A DNA stretch of 64,000 nucleotides from DASYPQ01 sp041488095 (lineage in GTDB: Bacteria; Planctomycetota; UBA1135; GCA-002686595): positions 124,001-188,000 of the forward strand of contig JBGPOP010000001.1 in the NCBI GenBank assembly GCA_041488095.1, read 5' to 3'. A model generated the notes under the pieces. The model searched no databases. It was not told the DNA's origin and saw nothing but the letters and a program-made list of their open reading frames with translations. The position numbers were made by a program, and so were the translations under genes. Shown in pieces: positions 27,303 to 37,917 of the stretch; positions within the stretch are counted from its first letter, which is position 1; each line of letters opens with the position of its first letter.

Positions 27303-29294
27303 CTAGATCTCCAGCTTCCTGAGAGAGCGGCGCACGAGCAGGAGACACAAGAGACCGAACATGAACAACGCGCTCCACGTCCCGTGCTCCCCGAAGATCT
27401 GGAGCACGTTCCACTCGGCGCCGATTCCCACGCTCTTCAGGAAGCCCTTGCTCCAATCGCCCGAGGACAGGATCGCGATCACGAGGCCGGCGATGGAGCC
27501 ACCGGCGACGAGGCCGGTCGAGAAGAGCATCCCCGAGGAGACCTCGCTCTCCTCGTTCTTGCCCCGGATCCTGTCCGAGAGCCATCTCATCGCGCCGCCG
27601 ACGAAGATCGGGAACGTGGTCGCGATCGGAAGGTACGCGCCGACCGCCCAGGCCAGTCCGGAGACATTGCACAGTTGCACGACGACCGCGAGCGCCGCGC
27701 CGATGAAGATGAACCCCCAGGGCAGGTCGCGGGACAGCACGCCCTTGATGATCGTCGCCATCAGCGTGCCCTGCGGGGCCGAGAGCTTGTCCCCGCCGAT
27801 CGGCCCCATGGCGGAGTGGTGCAACGCGAGGATGGTCACGCCGATCACCAGCGTCGAAACCAGCACGCCGATCACCAGCCCGACCTGCTGGCGGATCGGC
27901 GTCGCGCCGACGAGGAAACCGGTCTTGAGGTCCTGCGAGGTCGCGCCCGCGTTCGCCGCGGCGATGCACACGATCGCTCCCACGCACAGGGCCGCGCCCT
28001 GGTAGGCGTCGCCGCCCATCCCCATCGAGAGGAAGATCAGGCAGGTGCCGAGCAGCGTGGCGATGGTCATCCCCGAGATCGGGTTGCTGGACGAACCGAT
28101 CAGACCGACGATCCGCGAGGAGACCGCCACGAAGAAGAAACCGAAGACCAGGATCAAGAGGCCCGTCAGGAGGCTCGCCGGGAAGCCGCCCGACGGGATG
28201 TTCGGCAAGAGCGCGATCACGAGAACCAGCGCGAGCGAGCCGAAGAGCACCCACGTGATGGGTATGTCGCGGTCGGTGCGCCGGACGGCCACCGCCCCGG
28301 CTCCCTTGCCTGCGCGCATCTCGCGCATCGAGTCGCGCACCGAGGAGAGAATCGTCGGCATCGTGCGCAGGAGCGTCATCAATCCCGCCATCGCCACCGC
28401 GCCCGCGCCGATGTAGCGGATGTAGGCGCGGTAGTACCAGTCGGCGGGCGAGTGGCCCTCGATCCAGCCCTTCGAGAAGCCCAGCTTGGCGAGGTCCGCG
28501 TGCACCTGCGCCTCGGGCACGAACATCGACAGCAGCGGGATCAGTGCGAGCCACGAGAGCACCGAGCCCGAGACCATGATCCCCGCGATCCGGGGACCGA
28601 TGATGTAGCCGACACCGAGGTACTCGGGGGTCACCTCCGAGGTGAGGGTCGCATTCGGAAACGTCGCCTTGGGTCCGCTGAAGAACTTGAACGTCTCCTT
28701 CCACAGGAGCCCGATCTTCTGCAGGAAGGTGTAGGCCACCGCGATCCACATGCCCGCGAAGACCGTCTTGGCCATCTCCCCGCCCTTCTCGCCTGCGACG
28801 AGCACCTCGGCGCAGGCCGTGCCCTCGGGGTAGGGCAACGAGCCGTGCTCCTTGACGATCAGCGCGCGCCGCATCGGCACCATGAGCAGCACGCCCAGGA
28901 TCCCGCCGACGGCAGCGAGTGTCATGATCTGCAGGTAATGGAAATACTGCTCGCCCTCCGCGATGAACAGGAACGCGGGCGTCGTGAAGACGACGCCGGC
29001 CGCGATCGACTCGCCGGCCGAGCCGATCGTCTGCACGATGTTGTTCTCGAGGATCGTCGAGCGACCGATCTTCTTGAACACCGCGATCGACAGGACCGCG
29101 ATCGGGATCGAGGCCGAAACCGTCAGGCCCGCGCGCAGCGCGAGGTAGACCGTGACCGCGCCGAAGACCAATCCGAAGAAGGCCCCCAGGACGACGGCCC
29201 TGGGGCTGAACTCCGCGATCTCCTGATCGGCCGGAACATAGGGCTTGTACTCGACCGTGGGCTTTTCGTCGGGAGTCGGTGAGGCGTGTGCCAA
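27303..29294 (-). CDS. OPT-family oligopeptide/metal-chelate transporter
   Basis: A 663-residue inner-membrane OPT transporter, paralogous to the gene right after it. N-terminus: EYKPYVPADQEI followed by the first membrane helix; conserved segments NIVQTIGSAGESIAAG, KEHGSLPYPEGTACAEVL and TGFLVGATPIRQQ are present. The TTG start at 29292-29294 has a perfect GGAGGA with good spacing and is preferred for that reason. The two OPT genes are almost contiguous (4-bp gap), so they may form a heteromeric system or handle related substrates; the substrate is unknown. Nothing nearby points to siderophore synthesis. Confidence 0.92.
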   Translation of the reverse strand: MAHASPTPDEKPTVEYKPYVPADQEIAEFSPRAVVLGAFFGLVFGAVTVYLALRAGLTVSASIPIAVLSIAVFKKIGRSTILENNIVQTIGSAGESIAAGVVFTTPAFLFIAEGEQYFHYLQIMTLAAVGGILGVLLMVPMRRALIVKEHGSLPYPEGTACAEVLVAGEKGGEMAKTVFAGMWIAVAYTFLQKIGLLWKETFKFFSGPKATFPNATLTSEVTPEYLGVGYIIGPRIAGIMVSGSVLSWLALIPLLSMFVPEAQVHADLAKLGFSKGWIEGHSPADWYYRAYIRYIGAGAVAMAGLMTLLRTMPTILSSVRDSMREMRAGKGAGAVAVRRTDRDIPITWVLFGSLALVLVIALLPNIPSGGFPASLLTGLLILVFGFFFVAVSSRIVGLIGSSSNPISGMTIATLLGTCLIFLSMGMGGDAYQGAALCVGAIVCIAAANAGATSQDLKTGFLVGATPIRQQVGLVIGVLVSTLVIGVTILALHHSAMGPIGGDKLSAPQGTLMATIIKGVLSRDLPWGFIFIGAALAVVVQLCNVSGLAWAVGAYLPIATTFPIFVGGAMRWLSDRIRGKNEESEVSSGMLFSTGLVAGGSIAGLVIAILSSGDWSKGFLKSVGIGAEWNVLQIFGEHGTWSALFMFGLLCLLLVRRSLRKLEI

Positions 29295-29348
29295 GGCGTC
29301 CTCCGTATCAAGAACGGGAGGAGTGGCGCTCGCGCGGCCTCCCCCTCC

Positions 29349-29417
29349 CTTGGTGCCCCTAGAGGGGCCAAGACGAGGCAGGATGCTAGCTTCCGGTGGG
29401 GCCCGATCAAGATCGGG
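29349..29417 (-). terminator. Stem-loops between NHL lipoprotein gene and OPT operon
   Basis: Downstream of the minus-strand lipoprotein gene (stop at 29437) lie two inverted repeats: CCCGATC-AA-GATCGGG at 29402-29417 and CTTGGtGCCCCT with AGGGGCCAAG at 29349-29372. The second can form a 10-bp stem with a small bulge and a tight loop. Neither is followed by a clear U run, so they are terminator-like only; they could also serve as operator sites for the OPT operon that starts at 29294. Confidence 0.35.
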
Positions 29418-29436
29418 GGCAAGCTCGCCCCGCTCC

Positions 29437-30624
29437 TCAGGGGGTCACCCGATACAAGACCCCGGCCGTCGCGTCCATGACGTACAGGATCCCGCCCGCA
29501 GTCTCCGTCAGCGAGAAAACGTTCCCGGGTGTGAAGCTCGGGCTCAGCACGGCGCTGGGGCAATCGGCCGCGAGCGGGCAATCTACGGTCTCGTCGAGCT
29601 TCCTCCTCCTCAGCACGCCGCTGCCCGAGTCGATCCAGTAGATCTCGCCTTGCGAGGTGACGAGCGGCGAGACGGGCTGCGACACCTCCGCCGCCGTCCC
29701 GATTCCCCCAGTCGTGGCGTCTGTGCCGTCGCCGACGAGAGTTGTCGCCGTCCCGAGGTAGCCGCCGAAGGGAGAAGGTTGGCCGATCTCGAGCTGTCGG
29801 ATCAAGTGTCCGAAGCCGTTGCCGCCCCGCTCGCTGACGATCAGGGCGCCGGTGCAGGCGGCCGAGAGCCCGGTCGGCGTGTCGAACAGGGCCGCGCGCA
29901 GATCCCCGTCGAAGGAGCCCGGCAGCCCGTGCCCGGCGATCGTGCTGACCTGGAGGAATTGGTGCGAGTCCGCTTGCACGAGCCGGATCGCGTGGTTGCT
30001 CGCATCCGCGACGAAGACTTTCGGGGGCGCGTCGCCGGTCGGGCACACCTGGCTCGGGATCCCGAAGCTGAAGCGCGCAAGGCTCGCCGGGCCGTCGGCA
30101 AGGCCGGGCGTCTCGTTGGGCTGCCCGGCGTAGAAGGCGACCGTATTCGGAGGCAGGCGCAGCAGGGTGATCAGGGTGTTCGAGGTCTGCTCCACGGCGA
30201 CGAGGTGCGCGGCGTCGAGAACGGCGATGCCCGACAGCACCGGCGCTGTCGCGATCCCGGCGCCCACGAGCAGCTCGGCGACTGTGCCCGGGCCGGAGCC
30301 GGACGGCACGAGCACGACCTCGACGGGCGGCGCGCCGGAGACGTCGATCGCGACGACGCTCGCGCCGTCGCCGGTCGCGTAGAGCAGCTCGCCCGACGAG
30401 GCCGCGGTGACCTGGCTTGCAGGGCCGATGACGAGCGTCGCGAGCGGCACGACCGCCGGCGTCTGCGGCGGAGCGAAGGCCTGGTCTGGACCGCTGCAGC
30501 CGTTCTGGCCCTCTGCGTTGGGAATGATCGTCAGCGCGCCGGGCGCTGTACCCGAGGAATTGCGGCAGGCGGAGAGCGCCGCGCACAGGCCCGTGCACAC
30601 GGTCGCAGCCAAGAGGCGTCGCAT
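29437..30624 (-). CDS. NHL-repeat lipoprotein
   Basis: A 395-residue secreted lipoprotein. The signal peptide ends in the lipobox LSAC with Cys20 as the lipidation site. The rest has repeated beta-propeller blades of the NHL type, for example VFVADASNHAIRLV and VSTIAGHGLPGSFDGDLRAALFDTPTGL, with later blades more divergent. Such proteins usually sit on the outer membrane or cell surface and bind proteins or glycans; no enzymatic motif is present. Gene neighbours give no clue: the stress operon ends 43 bp upstream on the same strand. Propeller proteins of another type occur at 61129-64000. Confidence 0.8.
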   Translation of the reverse strand: MRRLLAATVCTGLCAALSACRNSSGTAPGALTIIPNAEGQNGCSGPDQAFAPPQTPAVVPLATLVIGPASQVTAASSGELLYATGDGASVVAIDVSGAPPVEVVLVPSGSGPGTVAELLVGAGIATAPVLSGIAVLDAAHLVAVEQTSNTLITLLRLPPNTVAFYAGQPNETPGLADGPASLARFSFGIPSQVCPTGDAPPKVFVADASNHAIRLVQADSHQFLQVSTIAGHGLPGSFDGDLRAALFDTPTGLSAACTGALIVSERGGNGFGHLIRQLEIGQPSPFGGYLGTATTLVGDGTDATTGGIGTAAEVSQPVSPLVTSQGEIYWIDSGSGVLRRRKLDETVDCPLAADCPSAVLSPSFTPGNVFSLTETAGGILYVMDATAGVLYRVTP

Positions 30625-30666
30625 CGCGGCGCCAGTGTAGCGGCGCGGAGCGCCGAGCAGCAGCCG

Positions 30667-32046
30667 CTAGCCTGCTTCCGTCTTCGGCGCCGGCCCGGGC
30701 GAGGGCGCCTCGTTCGATTTGACCTGCGCGCCGTCGCTCGAGAGGCGCCGGCTCTGGCCCTCCTCGACCGTGACGAGGTGCGCGGGTCGGCCCCACAGCT
30801 CCGCGATGCCCTTCAGCGTCTCGCCGGCGCTCGCGAGCTCCAGGTCGCGCCCGTCGTGGCGGTGCACGAGGAAGAGCTCGCCGCGCCCCTCGAAATCGTC
30901 CTCGACGAGCTCGATTCGCGGCAGCCCGCCCCAGGCGAGCTCCTGGAGGAGCTTCTCCTTGACCTCGGGGAAGGAGCGCTCGAGCACCTCCGTGCGACCG
31001 GTGCGGCCGTTCCTCCCGTACACGAAGAGCTCGCTCCGCTCCGCGAACTCCTCGTCGAGGAGCGCGTCCACGAAGCTCGCGTCGTTGTGCACGCGCCGCA
31101 GGCGGAACAGGTCCATCCCGCGCGCCTCGGCGGTGCGGTACAGGTCGATGCCGAGCTTGTAGGGGTTGACCTGTCCGGGCACCGCCGCCGTCGCGCCGCT
31201 GTGGCAGTCGGCGAAGTCGACCAGCTCGCTCGCCGAGAGCACCCCGCCCGTCAGGATCCGGCTGTGCCAGTAGGAGGCCCAGCCCTCGTTCATGATGCGG
31301 GTCATGCGCTGGGGCGCGAAGTAGTAGGCCTCCGCGCGCACGAGGCGCAGGATCTCGCGCTGCCACGGCGCCAGAGGCGCGCGCTCCGCGAGGAAACCCA
31401 TCACGTCGTAGGTTGGAAGGCGGCCGGGGCCCGCGCGCGCACTCGGCGCGTCGAGGAGCGCGTCGAGCGAGCGGGCGCCGGACGCGCCGCCGGGCCCCCT
31501 CGGCTCATCGCGGCGCTTCTGCAGGTGCCCCGCGAGCGGCAGGTAGGGGTCGACCAGCGTGTCGAGCGAGAGCGCCCGGTCGAGGAAGGTCTCGACCCGG
31601 TCCTGCCCCATCTCGTCGATGAAGCTGCGCAAGCGCGTCCCGTGGTCCGCCATCCGGTCGAGCATCTTGCGATCCGTCGGCGTGAACCACACGTTGTGCT
31701 TGAAGAAGTCCGCGTGGCCGAACACGTGCGCCATGACGAGCTTCTGCTCGACGCTTGAGTTCGTGCGCACGAGGTAGGCGACGGTCGGGTCGTTGTTGAT
31801 GACCAGCTCGTAGATCTTGGCGAGACCGTAGCGCCGGCCCTTCTCCATGCGCTCGAACTCCATGCCGAAGCGCCACGAGGGGTAGCGCACCGGGAAACCG
31901 CCGTAGGCCGCGATCGCGTTGACGTCCTTGGCGTCGAGCATCTCGAAGTGCACCTCGAAGAAGTCGAGGCCCTCCTCGTGCGCGACGGCTTCGATCCGCA
32001 GGGCTTCGTCCTGCAGCGCCGGGGGCAGCGTCCGTCCGTCGGCCAT
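30667..32046 (-). CDS. SpoVR-family protein (YcgB-like)
   Basis: A 459-residue cytoplasmic protein of the SpoVR family: FEVHFEMLDAKDVNAIAAYGGFPVRYPSWRFGM is the diagnostic N-terminal block (here split by position 26-60), followed by HVFGHADFFKHNVWF with conserved His residues and MNEGWASYWHSRI. In Bacillus SpoVR affects spore cortex; in Gram-negative bacteria YcgB accompanies YeaG/YeaH in the nutrient-stress response, with unknown biochemistry. It is the third gene of the prkA-yeaH-spoVR operon, 13 bp after yeaH, an arrangement kept across many phyla. Confidence 0.93.
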   Translation of the reverse strand: MADGRTLPPALQDEALRIEAVAHEEGLDFFEVHFEMLDAKDVNAIAAYGGFPVRYPSWRFGMEFERMEKGRRYGLAKIYELVINNDPTVAYLVRTNSSVEQKLVMAHVFGHADFFKHNVWFTPTDRKMLDRMADHGTRLRSFIDEMGQDRVETFLDRALSLDTLVDPYLPLAGHLQKRRDEPRGPGGASGARSLDALLDAPSARAGPGRLPTYDVMGFLAERAPLAPWQREILRLVRAEAYYFAPQRMTRIMNEGWASYWHSRILTGGVLSASELVDFADCHSGATAAVPGQVNPYKLGIDLYRTAEARGMDLFRLRRVHNDASFVDALLDEEFAERSELFVYGRNGRTGRTEVLERSFPEVKEKLLQELAWGGLPRIELVEDDFEGRGELFLVHRHDGRDLELASAGETLKGIAELWGRPAHLVTVEEGQSRRLSSDGAQVKSNEAPSPGPAPKTEAG

Positions 32047-32059
32047 GCGCGCCTCCCCC

Positions 32060-33163
32060 TCAGCGTCCCTTGCCGAGGAAGGCCTTGATCGCCTCGGGGA
32101 TGCCCTCGCGATCGTTGACGCTCGCCGTCACGAGCCGCTCCTCGCCCTCGAGAGCCGAGTCGAGATCCTTCTTGAACTGTCCGGAGCCGTAGGCGCTCTT
32201 GACCTGGCCGTAGCAGAACTGGTTGACGCGCGGAAGGATCTCGTCGCGCAGGAGGTGGATGCAGCGCTCCGTATCCCGCGCGCTCCAGTTGTCGCCGTCC
32301 GAGTAGTGGAACGGGTAGACGTTCCAGTCCTCGGGCCGGTACTTCTCCTGGATCAGAGCCAGGACGAGCTCGTAGGCCGAGCTGATCTTCGTGCCGCCCG
32401 ACTCGCGCAGGTGGAAGAACGACTCCTGGTCGACCACCTTCGCGACCGCGTCGTGGACGACGTAGACCACCTCGAGGTTCTTGTATTGGCTGCGCAGCCA
32501 GGTATCGATCCAGAAGGCCTTGATGCGCACGATGTCCTTCTGCTCGCGCCCCATGGATCCGGATACGTCCATGACGTGGAAGATCACGGCGGAGGAGTCG
32601 GGCTGCGGCGAGCTCTTTCGCGCGCGGTAGCGCTGGTCGTCGCGGATCGGGACGACCTTCGGTCGCGCCGGATCCCATTCGCCGGCGGCGATCGTGCGCT
32701 TGAGAGCGTTCTTGTAGGTGCGCCGGAAGTGCCGCAGCGACTGCGGGCCGGCCGGGCGCACGCCGTTGTAGCGTCCGCCGTCGGAGAGGAGCTGCCGGTC
32801 GCCGCGCGGCTGGACGTCGGGAAGCTCGAGCTCCTCGCCCAGCATGCGCGCCAGCTCCTCCAGCTCGACCTCGACCTCGAGGATGTGCGTGCCCGGCTCC
32901 TCGCCCGCGGAGCCGGCGCCCTCGCCCTCCTTGGGCTCGCCCGGCAGCGGCTCGCCCTTCTCGCCCTTGCCTTGTCCGACGCCCTTCTTGTTCTCGCCGT
33001 AATGGAAGCGCGGCAGCTCGATCTGCGGCACCGGGATCGAGACGTAGCGGTCCCCGCGCCGGCCGAGCAGCTCCGTGGTCGAGAGGTACTTCCTCAGGTC
33101 GGCGCGAAGGCGCCCGCGGACGATCTCGCGGAACCGCGCCCGGTCGGTCTCGATGCGGAACAC
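32060..33163 (-). CDS. yeaH: YeaH/YhbH-family protein (DUF444)
   Basis: A 367-residue DUF444 protein. The C-terminal half resembles a von Willebrand factor A fold with a metal-site-like DVSGSMG motif (about residue 190) and later GGTKISSAY. The N-terminal half has the conserved basic IETDRARFREIVRGRLRADL start and a low-complexity Gly/Glu/Lys segment (about 60-100). In enterobacteria YeaH acts with the kinase YeaG in the nitrogen-starvation response. The GTG start at 33161-33163 is taken because it lies 17 bp after the prkA stop and matches the family N-terminus; the ribosome-binding site is weak. Confidence 0.92.
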   Translation of the reverse strand: MFRIETDRARFREIVRGRLRADLRKYLSTTELLGRRGDRYVSIPVPQIELPRFHYGENKKGVGQGKGEKGEPLPGEPKEGEGAGSAGEEPGTHILEVEVELEELARMLGEELELPDVQPRGDRQLLSDGGRYNGVRPAGPQSLRHFRRTYKNALKRTIAAGEWDPARPKVVPIRDDQRYRARKSSPQPDSSAVIFHVMDVSGSMGREQKDIVRIKAFWIDTWLRSQYKNLEVVYVVHDAVAKVVDQESFFHLRESGGTKISSAYELVLALIQEKYRPEDWNVYPFHYSDGDNWSARDTERCIHLLRDEILPRVNQFCYGQVKSAYGSGQFKKDLDSALEGEERLVTASVNDREGIPEAIKAFLGKGR

Positions 33164-33180
33164 GAGAACGCCGGCCCGGC

Positions 33181-35232
<2,052 letters not shown>

Positions 35233-35453
35233 GGCGGGATCGCACCCCAGGGAACGGCGGGTGACGGCGGATCCTGGTCTCCGAATCCCTGTCGTCCCGA
35301 TTCCGCGCGCAACCTGAGGCTCGTGGTTCCCCCCTAGGCCTGCGGGGAGAAGTTTGCTAGCCGGCGCGCGCGAGGGTGGCAGCCTTCCCGTGCCCGGGAC
35401 GCTGCTTTCGCTCCCGCGCGGCAGTGCGGCTATGCTGGGCAGCTCTCCTCGCC

Positions 35454-36404
35454 ATGTGGAGGTCCGAGATCACTTCCCTCGCGTTCCTGATGCCGATCGC
35501 GCTGTGCGCCTGCGGAAGCGGGAACGCGGCTCCGTCGGCCGAGTCCTTCGACCAGGCTCGCGCATGGAAGGATCTCGAGGCGATCGTGGCGCTCGGGCCG
35601 AGGCCGCCAGGATCGGAGGCGCTGGAGAAGTCGCGGAAGTACATCGAACGGGAGCTCTCGGCGGCGGGGCTGTCGCCCGTGCGCGAGGGCTTCGAGGTGA
35701 AACCTCCGGAGGGATTCAAGGCCGCGAAGCCGGTCGAGGTATTCGCGATGGCGAACGTCTACGCCGATCTCCGCGCGCGGGATCCGGCGGCAGAGACGGT
35801 GATCCTGTGCACGCACTTCGACACGAAGATCAGCCCGGATGTGTTCGTCGGCGCGAACGACGGCGGCTCGGGGACGGCGGTGCTGATCGAGCTCGCGCGC
35901 GAGCTCGCGAGGGGCGGTCCGCGCGAGCTGACCTACCGCTTCTTGTTCCTCGACGGCGAGGAGGCTCTGCGGTGGAATTGGCTGGGCGACGACAACACGT
36001 ACGGTTCGCGGCACCACGCGGCGGAGCTGAAGAAGAGCAGGCTCGCCGAGAAGGTGAGGTGCTGCGTGCTGCTCGATATGGTCGGCGACAAGGATTTGCG
36101 CTTCTTCAGGGAGACCTACTCGGACCGGCGGCTGAACGAGCTGTTCATCGAGGCGGCCACGAAGGCGGGGCTCGGGGCGCACGTGGACGGCAAGCACGAG
36201 GAGGCGCGGGACGATCACCTGTCGTTCATGGCGGTCGGGATCCCGAGCATCGACCTGATCGACTTCGACTACGGGCCGGACAACGCGTGGTGGCACTCGA
36301 AGGAGGACACGCTCGACAAGTGCTCGGCGCAGAGCCTCTCGGCCACCGGGCGGATCGTGCTCGCGGCGCTGCCAGGGATCGAGAGCCGGTTCAGCCGGAA
36401 GTGA
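35454..36404 (+). CDS. Secreted M28-family metallopeptidase, glutaminyl-cyclase-like
   Basis: A 316-residue exported protein. The start ATG at 35454 gives a signal peptide ending in LCAC, a possible lipobox, whereas longer in-frame starts lack one. Zinc-site elements of M28 are present: THFDT, ANDGGSGT, FLDGEEA, LLDMVGD and DDHLSF. The segment FLDGEEAL...YGSRHHA and the late WWHSKEDTLDKCS match the glutaminyl-peptide cyclotransferase-like branch, so it may cyclise N-terminal Gln or trim peptides in the periplasm. It is convergent with the M14-like pair (16 bp apart). Confidence 0.88.
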   Translation: MWRSEITSLAFLMPIALCACGSGNAAPSAESFDQARAWKDLEAIVALGPRPPGSEALEKSRKYIERELSAAGLSPVREGFEVKPPEGFKAAKPVEVFAMANVYADLRARDPAAETVILCTHFDTKISPDVFVGANDGGSGTAVLIELARELARGGPRELTYRFLFLDGEEALRWNWLGDDNTYGSRHHAAELKKSRLAEKVRCCVLLDMVGDKDLRFFRETYSDRRLNELFIEAATKAGLGAHVDGKHEEARDDHLSFMAVGIPSIDLIDFDYGPDNAWWHSKEDTLDKCSAQSLSATGRIVLAALPGIESRFSRK

Positions 36405-36420
36405 GGCCGGCCCGAGCGGC

Positions 36421-37917
36421 TCAGCGCAGGCTCGCGCTGGCCCGCGCGGTACCACCGCGCAGCGAGTCGCAGGAGATCTGCAGCCCCGCGCCCTCGTCCG
36501 CCTGGACGACCAGGCGCACCCCGACCCTCTCTCCCCCACCCAGGTGCCCGAGCGCCCAGATCTCCGGCCCTCCGCGCGACGCTTCGAAACTCCCCGCGGC
36601 ACCGCCCGCCTGAGCACAGGCGACGACGCGAGCGCCGCTCACCTTCATCCGCACGCTCGCGACGTCGGGATCCCGGCCCGTCTCGCCGAACGTCGACAGG
36701 AGGCCCGCGTTCGAGATCGTGAGATCCACGAGCCAGAGATCGGTGCGCAAGCGTTCGGTCTTCGTCGCTCCACACTCCAGACGCGGTAGCTGCCCGAGCA
36801 GGCCCTCGACCTGCGCCGCCACGGCAGAGAATCCTTCCGGCGCGCTCCCCACCGCAGTCGTCCGCGGCGCGCCCTTCCACGGCTCGGGGCAGAGCACCGA
36901 CGCGTCGAGGATCTCGCGGCAGAACGTTTCCAGGCTCCCGGGCACGCTCGATCGCTCGCATGACCCGCCCGATGCGGAACCGGAGGAATCCGCACCGCTC
37001 GAGACATCCGTCCCCCCGGGAGTCGAGGACGGCGAACCGCCCGGTGCATCCTTCCTCTCGGGCGCGCTCGACTTCGTCAAGGCCACCACCATGGAGAGGT
37101 TGGCTCGATCGAGCAGGAAGCGCGCCAGCATCCGGCTCTCCGGCTCGCACAGCGGATAGGGCCCCGCCGCCGAGGGCTCCGCGTCGAAGGGCTCCCAGCT
37201 CGCGGGGAAGTTGCGGTCGAGGCGACACCTCCGCGGAGCAGGCACCGCGTCCGCCTCTCCGGCCGGGAAGGTCCCATCGGGATCCGGAGCCGGGACGAAG
37301 TACAGCGCGCAGCGCGCGAGCTCTCCGCGCACCTTGGTATCCGCCCGCGCGCGTTCGAGCAGGCTCGCCAGCGCGAAGAGGGCAGCCTCCGGGCCGGCGA
37401 CGCTCGGCGAAGAGCGCGACGCGGCCTGGGCGGACTCGCGCGCCCCCGCTTCCACGCGAGCGACTAGAGGCGCGAGATCCGTGAGCACCGCGGCCGCCGG
37501 CATCCGCCCCGGATCACCCGCGCTCGTGTCCGCTGCGACCGCGAGCCACACCTCGCGCCCGCCTCGGCTCTTGCCGAGGCTCCGCACGCGCAAGAGGTCG
37601 GGGTAGGCCTCGGCGATCCGCCCGAGCGCCGCCTCGTACGACGCGAGATCGAAGCGCGCGGTGTAGTCGAGCACGGGAGCGGTGGGCGCCGCGGCCTTCT
37701 CTTCCTTCTTCGGCGGCTCCTGCGGCGGAGGCAGCTTTTCCGTGGGCGGCGCGGTCGAGGGCACCGGCGGCGGCTCGCCCTGGGGTTTCTTCTCCCCCCC
37801 TGCAGGCGGCGTCGCGCCCGGATCCTGCAGGCCCATCGGCTCCAGGCCGTGGGCGGCGGCGGCGAGCATCAGCGTCGCCCCGAGCACGAGCTCCAGGCCA
37901 CGTCGCGCGCGCCTCAC
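36421..37917 (-). CDS. Secreted M14-like protein lacking zinc ligands (1)
   Basis: A 498-residue protein with a signal peptide (first 25 residues) and a Pro/Glu-rich spacer (30-80). The middle resembles M14 zinc carboxypeptidases: SLGKSRGGREVWLAVA and RNFPASWEP followed by CEPESRMLARFLL. However, the HxxE zinc motif is absent (the equivalent stretch reads AAAVLTDLAPLV), and the third His is replaced (VVALTKS). It should not be an active zinc peptidase. The C-terminal 150 residues are beta-rich and unassigned. The GTG start overlaps the TGA of the upstream gene (GTGA), so the pair is translated together. Confidence 0.75.
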   Translation of the reverse strand: MRRARRGLELVLGATLMLAAAAHGLEPMGLQDPGATPPAGGEKKPQGEPPPVPSTAPPTEKLPPPQEPPKKEEKAAAPTAPVLDYTARFDLASYEAALGRIAEAYPDLLRVRSLGKSRGGREVWLAVAADTSAGDPGRMPAAAVLTDLAPLVARVEAGARESAQAASRSSPSVAGPEAALFALASLLERARADTKVRGELARCALYFVPAPDPDGTFPAGEADAVPAPRRCRLDRNFPASWEPFDAEPSAAGPYPLCEPESRMLARFLLDRANLSMVVALTKSSAPERKDAPGGSPSSTPGGTDVSSGADSSGSASGGSCERSSVPGSLETFCREILDASVLCPEPWKGAPRTTAVGSAPEGFSAVAAQVEGLLGQLPRLECGATKTERLRTDLWLVDLTISNAGLLSTFGETGRDPDVASVRMKVSGARVVACAQAGGAAGSFEASRGGPEIWALGHLGGGERVGVRLVVQADEGAGLQISCDSLRGGTARASASLR